A stretch of 64,000 nucleotides of DNA from Alphaproteobacteria bacterium (lineage in GTDB: Bacteria; Pseudomonadota; Alphaproteobacteria; RF32; CAG-239). Shown piece by piece: positions 7,326 through 15,997 of the stretch (position 1 is the stretch's first letter; each line of letters opens with the position of its first letter). The notes below the pieces were generated by a model. That model ran no database searches, was not told the DNA's origin, and was given only the letters and a program-made list of their open reading frames with translations. Position numbers and translations under genes: made by a program. The stretch spans positions 71,917 through 135,916 of the forward strand of contig SUUK01000001.1 in assembly GCA_015062535.1 (NCBI GenBank), read 5' to 3'.

Positions 7326-8711
7326 ATGCAAGAAAATGTAGTTAAAGTTTCTGAAATTATAAATAATCGATATGATGCATATTATTATCGTAAAGAGTTT
7401 TATGAATTAAAAGAAAAGCTCTTAAATGCAGAACATAAAACAATAGGACAAGAGTTTGATGTAACTAAATTGGCTGGTTTTGAATATACTAAATATTTTA
7501 CTCCTGAGAATATGATGAGTAATGATTCATACATTGCTTTGACAAGTAGAAATATCCAAACAGAATGTCTGAATCTAACAAATTATATTACTATAGATAA
7601 AACTGTAGCTGATACCTTTTTAACAAGATCAAAATTAAGAAAAAATGACGTTGTTATGTCTTATACAGGAGAATATCGTCGAGCACTATTATTAGATAAA
7701 GATGGATTTCAACTTGGTCCCAATATATGCCTTTTAAGAGTGAAGGAAGAAGAGTTATCAAGTAATAAGCCGCAATTTTTATCTAATTACTTAAATTCAA
7801 CGGTAGGACAAAAACTTTTAGATAGAGAAAAAACTTTTTCTGGGCAACCTACAGTTGCTATGTCAAGAATTAGAGAATTAATAATACCTACAAACCCAAA
7901 TATTATGCGTTCTGTTAATATTCTAATGAAAAATGCATATAAGCAGAAAAAAGATAAGGAATTACAAGCGAAAAATTTGTTGGCTTCTATTGATGATTTT
8001 GTTTTAGATGTTTTAAATATTAAATTACCACAATTAAAAAAGGAAAAAGCGTACACAACTCAAATATCAAATATTTTAGGTTCACGCCTTGACCCAGATT
8101 ATAATCAAAATTATTATCAGCAACTTCAAATAGCTATGGAAAATGTTGAAGTTTCAAAGATTGTGACACTACATGGTTTAATATCTCCACAAACAGTTAA
8201 TACTCAAAACTGTGATTTTATTAACTATGTTGATTTGGGAAGTATTGATGAAGACACAAATACAATCAATTATAAAAGGATTGAAAACCAAAACATTCCT
8301 AGTAGAGCAAAAATGCATATAGCAAAAGGAGATTTTATTTTCTCAGGTTTAGCAGGCTCGATATCATCTATAGCCTTGGTTGATAGACAATTAGAAAATA
8401 TGGTTGCTTCAACTGGATTTTATGTCATAAAGCCGTCAGACGAATATAATATTGCCTATTTGTTTGCATTGTTTAAAACAAAATTTATGCAAAATTTACT
8501 TGTTAGACATGCTTCTGGAGCTGTAATGCCTTCAATAAGTAATATTGAATTAAAAAATATTAAAATCCCATTGCCGTCTAAGGATATTCAAAATAAAGTC
8601 GCTAATTATGTGTTAGAAACAATTAGAGAAGCGAAATCTTTGCAAAAAGAAGCAAATAGTGGATTAGAAAGAGCTAAACAAGAAGTTGAAAAAATATTGT
8701 TGGGAGAATAA
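7326..8711 (+). CDS. Restriction-modification specificity subunit (HsdS/BcgI-B-like)
   Basis: A 461-residue HsdS-type protein with two target-recognition halves: the first about 1-190, the second about 245-435, each followed by a helical conserved region (KQKKDKELQAKNLLASI and ANYVLETIREAKSLQKEA). Motifs such as SGQPTVAMSRIRELIIP and SGAVMPSISNIELKNIKIPLP are the usual ends of recognition domains. It would give the upstream nuclease-methylase a bipartite recognition sequence. It is translationally tied to the upstream gene (one-base gap) and to the DGQHR-type gene downstream (three-base gap). Confidence 0.88.
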   Translation: MQENVVKVSEIINNRYDAYYYRKEFYELKEKLLNAEHKTIGQEFDVTKLAGFEYTKYFTPENMMSNDSYIALTSRNIQTECLNLTNYITIDKTVADTFLTRSKLRKNDVVMSYTGEYRRALLLDKDGFQLGPNICLLRVKEEELSSNKPQFLSNYLNSTVGQKLLDREKTFSGQPTVAMSRIRELIIPTNPNIMRSVNILMKNAYKQKKDKELQAKNLLASIDDFVLDVLNIKLPQLKKEKAYTTQISNILGSRLDPDYNQNYYQQLQIAMENVEVSKIVTLHGLISPQTVNTQNCDFINYVDLGSIDEDTNTINYKRIENQNIPSRAKMHIAKGDFIFSGLAGSISSIALVDRQLENMVASTGFYVIKPSDEYNIAYLFALFKTKFMQNLLVRHASGAVMPSISNIELKNIKIPLPSKDIQNKVANYVLETIREAKSLQKEANSGLERAKQEVEKILLGE

Positions 8712-8714
8712 TAA

Positions 8715-9842
8715 ATGTCTGTAACTTTTGAAGGAATAATTGATCGCTCATTAGGTGGCTTTGTTTGTATAAGAGGATTTGCTCCTTTTAAAGAATTGTC
8801 TGATAATTCAGAAGTAAATGAAGCTGCTAACGCTAGGTATCAAAGGGATTTAATATCAGAACATAAGGAAGAAATTAAAAACTTTATGGATAATGGGGCG
8901 TATTTATTCTTTCCAGAGGTTATTTTATCCTATACTATTACCGATAATGGAAAAGATATTTCCACTATTTTAGATGGAGGAAAACTATATTTAAGTAATG
9001 CGTATATTGGGGTTGATAAAAAAACAAAAAAAGCACAATTAAAATTAAATGATAATGTGAAATTAACAAGAATAGACGGAAACCATAGGTTGAGTGCCTA
9101 TGATTTGAATGAGAGTTTGTATAATTCTTATAATTTTCCTTTTTGCATTATTATATTGAATGAGCAATATGAAAGTGTAAAAAAAGAAAATATTCTTTTC
9201 CATAATATTAATTTTAAGCAGATACCATTAACAAAAGAAAAAAGTTTAGAAATTTTATTTAAAGATGATATTTATTCAGATGTTGAACTAAAATCTATGG
9301 GATTAGAATATTTAATAACAAAAAAAATATTAGATGAAATAAATAAAAATGAAGATAAATATAAGGATCTTCCATTTATCACATATAAACATAGTTATCC
9401 TAAAACATTTATGTACGAAGCTGTTGAATTTTTATGCAAGCATTCTGCAGTTAAAAGTAATTATATAAAAAATGAGAACAAGATACAGAAGAAGATTTTA
9501 AATGCATTGGAAAAGATTTCTAAATACTACAGAGATGATTATAAAAGCACGGGCTCTTGTGCAATGTTTTCTTGTTTGTTATATTACGAGTATGAGTGTC
9601 CTAAAATGCGTGTAAATAAATGGTTTTATAATACAGATATATGTACAATTAATGATAGAACAGCTTATTGCGATTCATTAGATGCTGAAACCTTAAAATC
9701 TTTATTCGATGGAATACATGATAAAGCTGTAAAGAAAATATTTAAAGCTAGTAGTTGGATTGGAGTTCTTTGGTATTTAGGATATAAAACAAGAGATTGG
9801 CTTGTAATACACATTTTGAATAAATTAAGTAGTCATTTTTAA
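8715..9842 (+). CDS. DGQHR/DndB-like domain protein of the restriction operon
   Basis: A 375-residue protein with the motif RIDGNHRLSAYD at about 119-130, a variant of the DGQHR signature found in DndB-like and ParB-related proteins of DNA-modification loci. The surrounding segment (conserved FHNINFKQIPL) fits that family. It follows the specificity subunit by three bases, so it belongs to the same operon. DndB in phosphorothioation systems is a regulator; by analogy this may control or assist the restriction system, or be an accessory effector. No nuclease motif is evident. Function is inferred from family and context only. Confidence 0.65.
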   Translation: MSVTFEGIIDRSLGGFVCIRGFAPFKELSDNSEVNEAANARYQRDLISEHKEEIKNFMDNGAYLFFPEVILSYTITDNGKDISTILDGGKLYLSNAYIGVDKKTKKAQLKLNDNVKLTRIDGNHRLSAYDLNESLYNSYNFPFCIIILNEQYESVKKENILFHNINFKQIPLTKEKSLEILFKDDIYSDVELKSMGLEYLITKKILDEINKNEDKYKDLPFITYKHSYPKTFMYEAVEFLCKHSAVKSNYIKNENKIQKKILNALEKISKYYRDDYKSTGSCAMFSCLLYYEYECPKMRVNKWFYNTDICTINDRTAYCDSLDAETLKSLFDGIHDKAVKKIFKASSWIGVLWYLGYKTRDWLVIHILNKLSSHF

Positions 9843-9869
9843 AATTTCTATAGCTCATTATATATAAAA

Positions 9870-10340
9870 TTATTCTTTCATAATTTCATCCCAAGTGTAG
9901 GTATTTACTTTCTGTTTTTTAACTTTATGCAACTTTCGAATACCGTAATTTGCATTGAGAAGGGCAACATCTAAAGCTACAAGACATTTACGATACATAG
10001 GTATAGCACTATCAAAAGAGGGATTATTTTTATATAATTGTTCTAAAAGTGCTTCAAAAATATCAAGATGGTGTAAGTCCTTTTCATTTAACAAATACAT
10101 AAATTGAGATTTGTTTTTATTAAACCAATCAACAATTTTTCTAACGCTTTCTTTGTCAAATTTATAAATAATACAAGCTTCATCCATCTGATGAGCAAGG
10201 TCAAATCTTCTAAAACGTAATTCTTGTTTGAATTGAGAATGACTGATTAAGCACTGTGCGGCAGTAAATATAACTATTGCAATAGCACATATCCATTCAG
10301 CATTTTGTTGTAGAAATTGTAATATCATTTTAGTCCTCAT
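9870..10340 (-). CDS. Small membrane-anchored protein of unknown function
   Basis: A 156-residue protein with one hydrophobic segment near residues 14-33 (WICAIAIVIFTAAQCLIS) and a basic, helical cytoplasmic or periplasmic tail rich in aromatic residues. I recognise no family. It is convergent with the DGQHR gene and lies within the direct-repeat-bounded island, so a defence or accessory role is possible. Short anchored proteins of this shape occur as effectors of abortive systems, but no catalytic motif is visible. Confidence 0.5.
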   Translation of the reverse strand: MRTKMILQFLQQNAEWICAIAIVIFTAAQCLISHSQFKQELRFRRFDLAHQMDEACIIYKFDKESVRKIVDWFNKNKSQFMYLLNEKDLHHLDIFEALLEQLYKNNPSFDSAIPMYRKCLVALDVALLNANYGIRKLHKVKKQKVNTYTWDEIMKE

Positions 10341-10568
10341 ATAGTAACAATTTATATTATATATTTAGAGATGATTTTAAGTTAATGCAAGTATATATTC
10401 CTGATTAATTCCAAGAATTAAGTATCAAATAACTCTTTTTTCTTTCGTTTCAGTTTTAATAGATTTATTTAGTTTGTTTTGAATAAACATATAAAAGTTA
10501 AATTTATAAAAAAAACATAACCTAGTAGAATAGGGAGCTCAAAATTTATTAAATATAATCAAAAAGTA

Positions 10569-10606
10569 AAATAAAAAAGCCCGGTTTTTTTATTCCGAGC
10601 TTGCAT
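10569..10606 (-). terminator. Terminator after the GmrSD-like pseudogene
   Basis: On the minus strand GCTCGG, an A-rich loop, CCGGGC and TTTTTT follow the stop at 10610. The rest of 10341-10609 shows nothing coding. Confidence 0.6.
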
Positions 10607-10609
10607 TTA

Positions 10610-12424
10610 TTATAATGAATAATAAAAGTCTTTTATTTTCTTTGCCATCATTTTACGACGTTCTGATAAAAACTCTTGATAATTGTTGTAATCCATTTCA
10701 TCAATATTTTGAGGAATGCAATTTACTTGCAAATTATCACATAATATTTGTTTATCTGTAATTGTACCAATTTTTACATCACCATTATCACATTGCAATT
10801 TTGCTTCTTTGAAATAATCACAAGGTGCTTTTTTGCCAATAGAGATGTTTACAGCTTTATCTAAGTATGCAAAGTTAGCTACTTGATTATAAACTGATTT
10901 ATCTGTTATTCCATTTTGTTTCAGATATTCTTTGGGGAATATATGGTGTACATCACCCATAATAGTTATTAAATCAGCTACTTTTGAACTATTTGATAAT
11001 AAAGAACGTTCACCATTAAATATCTGTGCTGCAATATATGTATTAAAGTAAGGGCTAGTGATAGATGATGTTTCTAAATTTTGAACTAAACCTACATTCC
11101 AAAAAGTATCAGATAGTTGAGCTTCTTCATTTTCTTCAAAGAATTGCTTAAATCCTTTACTTTTAATTGCTCTTATATCTCTGTCCATTTGAGATTCTGG
11201 AGAAGTTATATATCTGCTTGTTAATGTTGATAACAAAAACCATTTTTGAACATATCTTTTGATTTCAATTTTAGAAATTTCATTAGATGCGTTAAGTAAC
11301 AAAAATAGAGTGTATGCAAAATCTAATGTCATCATAGAATTTAATAAGCGATTTGATATAAATCCTAATGATTTAATTGTTAAAACAAAACTCTCATAAT
11401 TATATTTATTTATAAAGTTTAAAATACCTGTTTTTAACTGTGTAAAGCTTTCTTCAGCTATTTCTTCTTTATAAATTCTATTTTCAAAATCACGTCCAGA
11501 TAATAAACTAACCAAATCACCAAGTTTGCCTCTACCGAACTGATGCATAAATGATACTCTTAACATATCACTATAATCAGGATCGTATATTGTTTCTCTA
11601 TCATCTTTTAACCAAGTTAATTTATCAGCATATTCGGAGTTCATAAATTCTTTGTCTGTAGTTGATAATTGAGAGAAAAAGTTCGGGTCAATAGCTAAAT
11701 GACAGAAATAATCAACTACTTTTCTAAGCATATTTCCACCATATTTATTATCAGCTGCTATTTTTGACATAACAAAGTCAGATTCATTCAATCTTTTACC
11801 TTGAGAGTTTATTCTAACAAATATTTCTGTAACTTCTCTAATATCAAGATTTGGAACTAATATAATTGCACCAATTTGACAATTTTTTATAGAAAGTAAT
11901 TTTGTTATAGCATCGCTTATTTTTTTAGGCTCAACTTCCGGATTATTTTTAGTATAATCTGTTATAAATCCGTATATGTCAAACTCAGGTTTAAATATTT
12001 CAGATATATCTGGTATCCAATGTTTACTTTTTATATGAGCTGGAGTTTGAACAGCAAATTTTTCTTCATCTTCTTTAGCTAGAGGATTAAAAGCTATTTT
12101 GTGTATTTTCTCTTCAAAATCTTCATTTAACACAGGTAACCCAGCAATAGCTGTCATTAATGCTGTTACTCTTTACTGTCCATCAATTAAAATCTTTTTA
12201 CCTATTGATTCTTTGCCATTTTTTAATTTTACATTCGGATTTTGCCATATAATCAAATATCCTGTTGGGTATCCATTATATAAAGAGTCTATTAAATCTC
12301 TCACATTTTTAGACTTCCAGACAAAAGGTCTTTGTATTTCTGGAATAGCAATATCTCCGCTTTTTATATATTCTAAAATTGAACTAACAGGGTATTGCGT
12401 AACTGAATATTTATTATCTGACAT
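10610..12424 (-). pseudogene. GmrSD/DUF262-DUF1524 type IV restriction protein, interrupted by one stop codon
   Basis: The frame runs unbroken from ATG 12424 to 10610 (about 604 codons) except for one TAA near 12173. The first 83 residues hold the DUF262 start ([20 protein letters not shown]) and end ILIDGQ; reading resumes RVTALMTAI, so the stop replaces the second Gln of the DGQQR motif (CAA to TAA is one base change). Downstream parts hold EIFVRINSQGKRLNE, typical of DUF262, and a DUF1524/HNH-like VHHIFPKEY near the C-terminus. Intact family members cut modified phage DNA in a nucleotide-dependent way. As read, only two fragments would be made, split through the nucleotide-handling motif. 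Sequencing error or readthrough are alternatives. Confidence 0.85.
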
Positions 12425-12536
12425 TAAAATCTCCTTTGAAAAATATAAGAGATTTTATATGTAGATTTTTATAAATGCAATTTTATTATGTAATATAAGC
12501 ACATTATATTGTTTTTGGGAACTAAAAATAGCTGAG

Positions 12537-12692
12537 ATTCATCAAATCCTTGAAATATAACAAAACTCAATCAACTAGTCCGTGTAAATGCCCAAAATGA
12601 GCTGTTTTTAAAACATCTCACACGGACTACATTAAGTTCTTGATTTATAAAGAAAAAAGGACGATTTTTCGTCCTCTGTTAAATGTGGCTGG
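12537..12692. repeat. Right direct repeat of the island, overlapping the tRNA-Gln 3' end
   Basis: Partner of 5012-5168. It carries the same AGTCCGTGT/ACACGGACT inverted repeat (12577-12585, 12620-12628) and runs into the CCA end, discriminator and last acceptor bases of tRNA-Gln. It includes the tRNA terminator. Confidence 0.85.
12653..12678 (-). terminator. Terminator of tRNA-Gln
   Basis: Minus strand GGACGA, A-rich loop, TCGTCC, then TTTTTT, directly after the tRNA 3' end. A copy of the same hairpin sits in the left direct repeat. Confidence 0.75.
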
Positions 12693-12760
12693 GGTGGCTG
12701 GATTCGAACCAACGAATGTCGGCACCAAAAGCCGATGCCTTACCACTTGGCGACACCCCA
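12686..12760 (-). tRNA. tRNA-Gln (anticodon TTG)
   Basis: Acceptor stem TGGGGTG pairs with CACCCCA, discriminator G and an encoded CCA follow. The anticodon arm TCGGC-TTTTGGT-GCCGA gives TTG, and the T arm contains GGTTCGAATCC. Its 3' end is the boundary of the direct-repeat-bounded island. Confidence 0.95.
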
Positions 12761-12799
12761 ATCATTTGTGGTAACACTTGTTCATCACAAGCAAAAACA

Positions 12800-12828
12800 C
12801 TTTTATGCTAAAAAAAATATAAATGCAA
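12800..12828 (-). promoter_or_regulatory. Promoter of tRNA-Gln
   Basis: Minus strand TTGCAT (12823-12828), 17-bp spacer, TAAAAG (12800-12805), placed about 40 bases before the mature 5' end. Confidence 0.5.
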
Positions 12829-12934
12829 GCATTTTTTTTATTATTTGTTAAAAAAATATCTAGATGATAAATTTTCTTTGTGAAATAATAGGTTAAGTTT
12901 AAAAATAAGCTTGAATATATTGAAAGTAATCATC

Positions 12935-13750
12935 ATGAAGCCAATTTTAAGAACCGATAAAATATTTTCATCACCAAAATTTTTGCGCGATTCTGTAGCG
13001 TTTTCTACCATATTGTTTATCATAAAGGATATCGATAAATATCCCAAAATAAAAGTTTTTAAAGAAAATGACGATTGCATTGTAATCAGAAGTGATGATA
13101 AACATCCTATTGTTGTATGGACTTCAAATGATTTTTTTGATTATGAAAATTTGTATCTTTTTATAAAAGAAGAGTTTGGTAATGCTCCAAATCTTTCAAT
13201 AACGACCCAAAAAAGTTTTTATGATTATCTCAATGAAAAGGAAAGGGTAGCAGATAAAGAAAATGTTTTGTCACTAGGTTGCTATGAGTGTATGAAAGCT
13301 AATGATATAAAAACAATAGGTTATAGTGATAATATTAAACAAGAAGAAGTTCTTGAACTTATTACAATGCTAAAAAACTTTGAAAAGGATATTAACTTAA
13401 AAAATGTACATGCTTGTGTTCATACAAATGAAGAGTATGAAGAAAAGGCTTTGATGTTCTTAGACAGTCCAGTCTATCGAGTATGGAGAAATGAAAACCA
13501 TAAAATAGTTGCTTTTGCAAGTTGTAGGTTAACCGAACAAAACGGAAAAGTTTCAAGTGTTTATACAAAGCCGGAAGCAAGAGGTAAGTCATACGCTAAA
13601 ATGTTGGTAAGCGAGTTAACAAAAGAAATTTTAAAAACCAAAGAAAAAGCTATAATATACACAAACTATAATTACCCATCATCAAACAAATGCTATCAAG
13701 CAGTGGGGTATGAGCTAACAAACGTGTTGTATACTTATGCTATTAAATAA
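12935..13750 (+). CDS. GNAT-family N-acetyltransferase
   Basis: About 271 residues. The N-terminal half has no motif I recognise; the C-terminal 110 residues form a GNAT fold with the acetyl-CoA loop in SVYTKPEARGKSYAKML and a later NYNYPSSNKCYQAVGYE that matches the family's motif B, ending in a beta strand. A TTG start at 12911 is possible, but ATG 12935 is preferred because it is the first ATG in frame. Substrate is unknown. It stands alone between tRNA-Gln and marC and marks the return to core sequence after the accessory region. Confidence 0.75.
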   Translation: MKPILRTDKIFSSPKFLRDSVAFSTILFIIKDIDKYPKIKVFKENDDCIVIRSDDKHPIVVWTSNDFFDYENLYLFIKEEFGNAPNLSITTQKSFYDYLNEKERVADKENVLSLGCYECMKANDIKTIGYSDNIKQEEVLELITMLKNFEKDINLKNVHACVHTNEEYEEKALMFLDSPVYRVWRNENHKIVAFASCRLTEQNGKVSSVYTKPEARGKSYAKMLVSELTKEILKTKEKAIIYTNYNYPSSNKCYQAVGYELTNVLYTYAIK

Positions 13751-13834
13751 TATAGCATAACTAAAGCTTATTCTTTACAACTAAAAAACAACTTCATATA
13801 TTCCAATCAAACAACATAAATTAAAGAGGGAAAA

Positions 13835-14440
13835 ATGTCTTTTATATCAGAATTTAGTATGCGTGAATTTATGAGCGCTTTTGTGGTGTTACTTGCTATC
13901 TGTGATGTTCCAGGTAATATTCCAATAGTATTAAATATCCAAAATAAAGGTATTCATATAAGTGCGAGAAGGGCCTTTTTATACGCTCTTATTATGATGG
14001 TGAGTTTCTTTTATGCCGGAGAAGCTTTTCTTAATTTGTTTGGCGTAGATATTTCATCATTTGCTATCGCAGGTTCTTTGATTATTTTTTTAATTAGCTT
14101 AGAGATGATTCTAGATATTAATTTATTCTGCGAAGGAACAGAAATATCTAATGATGCGACTCTTGTGCCTGTGGTATTTCCATTGTTTATTGGGGCAGGT
14201 GTGTTGACAGCGTTGTTATCCTTGAGATCACAATATCAAGATATAAATATATTGCTTGCCGTATTAGCAAACTGTGCTGCTATATATGTAACAATAAGAT
14301 TATCTCGTATATTAAAACGTTTTTTAAGCCCTGCATCAATGTATGTGCTTAAGAAGTTTTTTGGTATGGTGTTGCTTGCTATCTCTGTGAAGTTATTTAT
14401 CACAAACTTGACAGTGTTGCTTGCATCAGTTCAAGGCTAA
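13835..14440 (+). CDS. marC: MarC-family integral membrane protein
   Basis: A 201-residue membrane protein with six predicted hydrophobic segments. The N-terminal VVLLAICDVPGNIPI corresponds to the conserved DPxGNIP loop of MarC/YhgN proteins, and the SLEMIL segment and the last helix also fit. Inner-membrane protein of unsettled function. AGAGGG precedes the ATG. It converges on bamE with a shared bidirectional terminator. Confidence 0.82.
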   Translation: MSFISEFSMREFMSAFVVLLAICDVPGNIPIVLNIQNKGIHISARRAFLYALIMMVSFFYAGEAFLNLFGVDISSFAIAGSLIIFLISLEMILDINLFCEGTEISNDATLVPVVFPLFIGAGVLTALLSLRSQYQDINILLAVLANCAAIYVTIRLSRILKRFLSPASMYVLKKFFGMVLLAISVKLFITNLTVLLASVQG

Positions 14441-14473
14441 ATCAAAATAAATAATGTTTATGATTAAAAAAAA

Positions 14474-14498
14474 GAAGGGAGGTTAGCCTCCCTTTTTC
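14474..14498. terminator. Bidirectional terminator between marC and bamE
   Basis: AAGGGAGG, loop TTAG, CCTCCCTTTTT with A residues upstream, so it serves both converging genes. Confidence 0.8.
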
Positions 14499-14959
14499 TA
14501 TAGTCCGTCGTTTTCTTTGGTTGGTTGAACTGGCATATAACCAACACCTCCAAAGTATTTTTCCATAAATGTTGGTTGGTTACCCATAACCGGAGTTTGC
14601 TCCTTAGATACAACGATATCTTTTCCATTTTCTTTGGTTAGTTGTGTCATGTTTTTAACGTTGCCATCATGGTCAAATTCAATAGCGATAACGTTTCTAT
14701 CCAATTCTTCAGGCTCAAAGAAAGCCATTCTTTTCATGGTAGAGTTCATATAAATCCATGTTCTGTGATCAAGACTAGAAACAGCACTAGGAGAACCCAT
14801 AATACTTCTAACTTCTTCTTGATGCATTCCTTGTTTGATTCGCATAATATCGCTTTTAGAAGGCATATTACCTTCTGTTTGGTTGAATATATCTGTTGAG
14901 CAAGAACTTAAAAGCAAAGCTCCAACAAGAGTCGAAAAAACAATATTGTGTGTTGACAT
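14498..14959 (-). CDS. bamE: BamE/SmpA-type outer-membrane lipoprotein
   Basis: Component of the outer-membrane protein assembly complex. ATG 14959 gives a lipoprotein signal (MSTHNIVFSTLVGALLLSSC, lipobox LSSC); a longer frame opens at 14989 but AGGATAAGTTT before 14959 supports the shorter start. The BamE core follows: IMRIKQGMHQEEVRSIMGSP, then SSLDHRTWIYM and FDHDGNV. The C-terminal tail of about 50 residues (ending near PTFMEKYFGGVG) is longer than in enterobacteria. Divergent from the DUF177 gene, an arrangement common in Alphaproteobacteria. Confidence 0.87.
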   Translation of the reverse strand: MSTHNIVFSTLVGALLLSSCSTDIFNQTEGNMPSKSDIMRIKQGMHQEEVRSIMGSPSAVSSLDHRTWIYMNSTMKRMAFFEPEELDRNVIAIEFDHDGNVKNMTQLTKENGKDIVVSKEQTPVMGNQPTFMEKYFGGVGYMPVQPTKENDGL

Positions 14960-15020
14960 AAACTTATCCTTACTATTATATACTATCAATATATAATTCT
15001 ATAACATTAAGGAAAAAAGT

Positions 15021-15536
15021 ATGCAAAAAGATTTTTCTTATCCCCTGAAAATTGATGAGTTAGGTCAGAAAGAACAAACATATAAGCTTGTTGCAGATAA
15101 GGAGCAACTTGAGTTTATAAAAAACATTTTGCAAGTTCCTGCAGTTAATAGTTTTGAAGCATCAATAAAACTAAAATTTCATAAAAAAGTAGGAAAATTG
15201 AAAGTTTGGGGAGATGTTAGTGCTGATATTGGTCTTATAAGCGTGATAAGTCTAGAGCCATTTAATAAGATGCATCAAACAAGCTTTGAGCTATTGTATG
15301 ACACCAATGCAACTTATGAAGATATAAAAGAGCTAGATGTTGATATAATGGCAGATATCCCAGACATTATAGAAAATAATGAAATAAATCTTGCAGATAT
15401 TGCAATAGAACAAATTGCATTAATCCTAGATGACCATCCAAGAAAAGATGGCGAGATTTTTGATGAAATAATTGAAGATGTTTCTCCAATTCGTCATAAT
15501 CCATTTGCGATTCTTGAACAGTTAAAGAAAAAATAG
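15021..15536 (+). CDS. DUF177/YceD-family protein
   Basis: A 171-residue acidic protein matching the YceD/DUF177 family in length and in the pattern of an LxxxxxxCxDR-like middle (here DIGLISVISLEPF) and a C-terminal EINLADIAIEQIALILDDHPR segment. The family's cysteine is absent here. DUF177 genes almost always precede rpmF and are tied to 23S rRNA accumulation in plants and some bacteria. It is the first gene of the run leading to rpmF-plsX-fabH. Confidence 0.82.
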   Translation: MQKDFSYPLKIDELGQKEQTYKLVADKEQLEFIKNILQVPAVNSFEASIKLKFHKKVGKLKVWGDVSADIGLISVISLEPFNKMHQTSFELLYDTNATYEDIKELDVDIMADIPDIIENNEINLADIAIEQIALILDDHPRKDGEIFDEIIEDVSPIRHNPFAILEQLKKK

Positions 15537-15786
15537 ATATTAAACAATAAGATATCTACTAATATTAATCTAAAACAACAAAAGAAAAAAACTTTTTTTG
15601 TTATAAAAATGTAGTGTTTATGCTATAAAAATAGGTCAAACTACAAAATAAAATGAAAATATATAAAAAAACACTTGCCAAATACATTTTTTTTATATAA
15701 AAACAAGTCCAGCATCCGTTATGTTATACTTTTTTAGTTTCTTAACGGATAATTTGTGTCAAATAATTTTATAAAGAGTTAAGGAA

Positions 15787-15978
15787 ATGGCTACACCAAA
15801 GAAGAAAACATCACAATCTCGTCGCAACATGCGTCGTTCACATGATGCGTTAACTTCTAACGCTTATCACGAATGCCCAAATTGTGGCGAATTGAAGAGA
15901 CCTCATAATGTATGCCCTAAATGTGGATACTATGATGGTAAAGAAGTTGTTGCTCAAAAGGCAAATAACGAAGAGTAA
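15787..15978 (+). CDS. rpmF: 50S ribosomal protein L32
   Basis: A 63-residue L32 with the N-terminal [20 protein letters not shown] signature and a four-cysteine zinc ribbon (Cys30, Cys33, Cys43, Cys46). The 250 bases before it hold no gene; AAGGA precedes the ATG. It heads the rpmF-plsX-fabH cluster linking ribosome and lipid synthesis. Confidence 0.97.
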   Translation: MATPKKKTSQSRRNMRRSHDALTSNAYHECPNCGELKRPHNVCPKCGYYDGKEVVAQKANNEE

Positions 15979-15997
15979 TTATCTATAACTTATTTTT

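Noticed and set aside
12173..12175. Alternative genetic code with TAA read as Gln
   Set aside because: TAA ends many other genes here at normal family lengths, so it is a genuine stop.
12173..12424. Short separate DUF262 gene beside a second gene
   Set aside because: Both pieces are in the same frame, split by one stop codon inside a conserved motif, so one interrupted gene is simpler.
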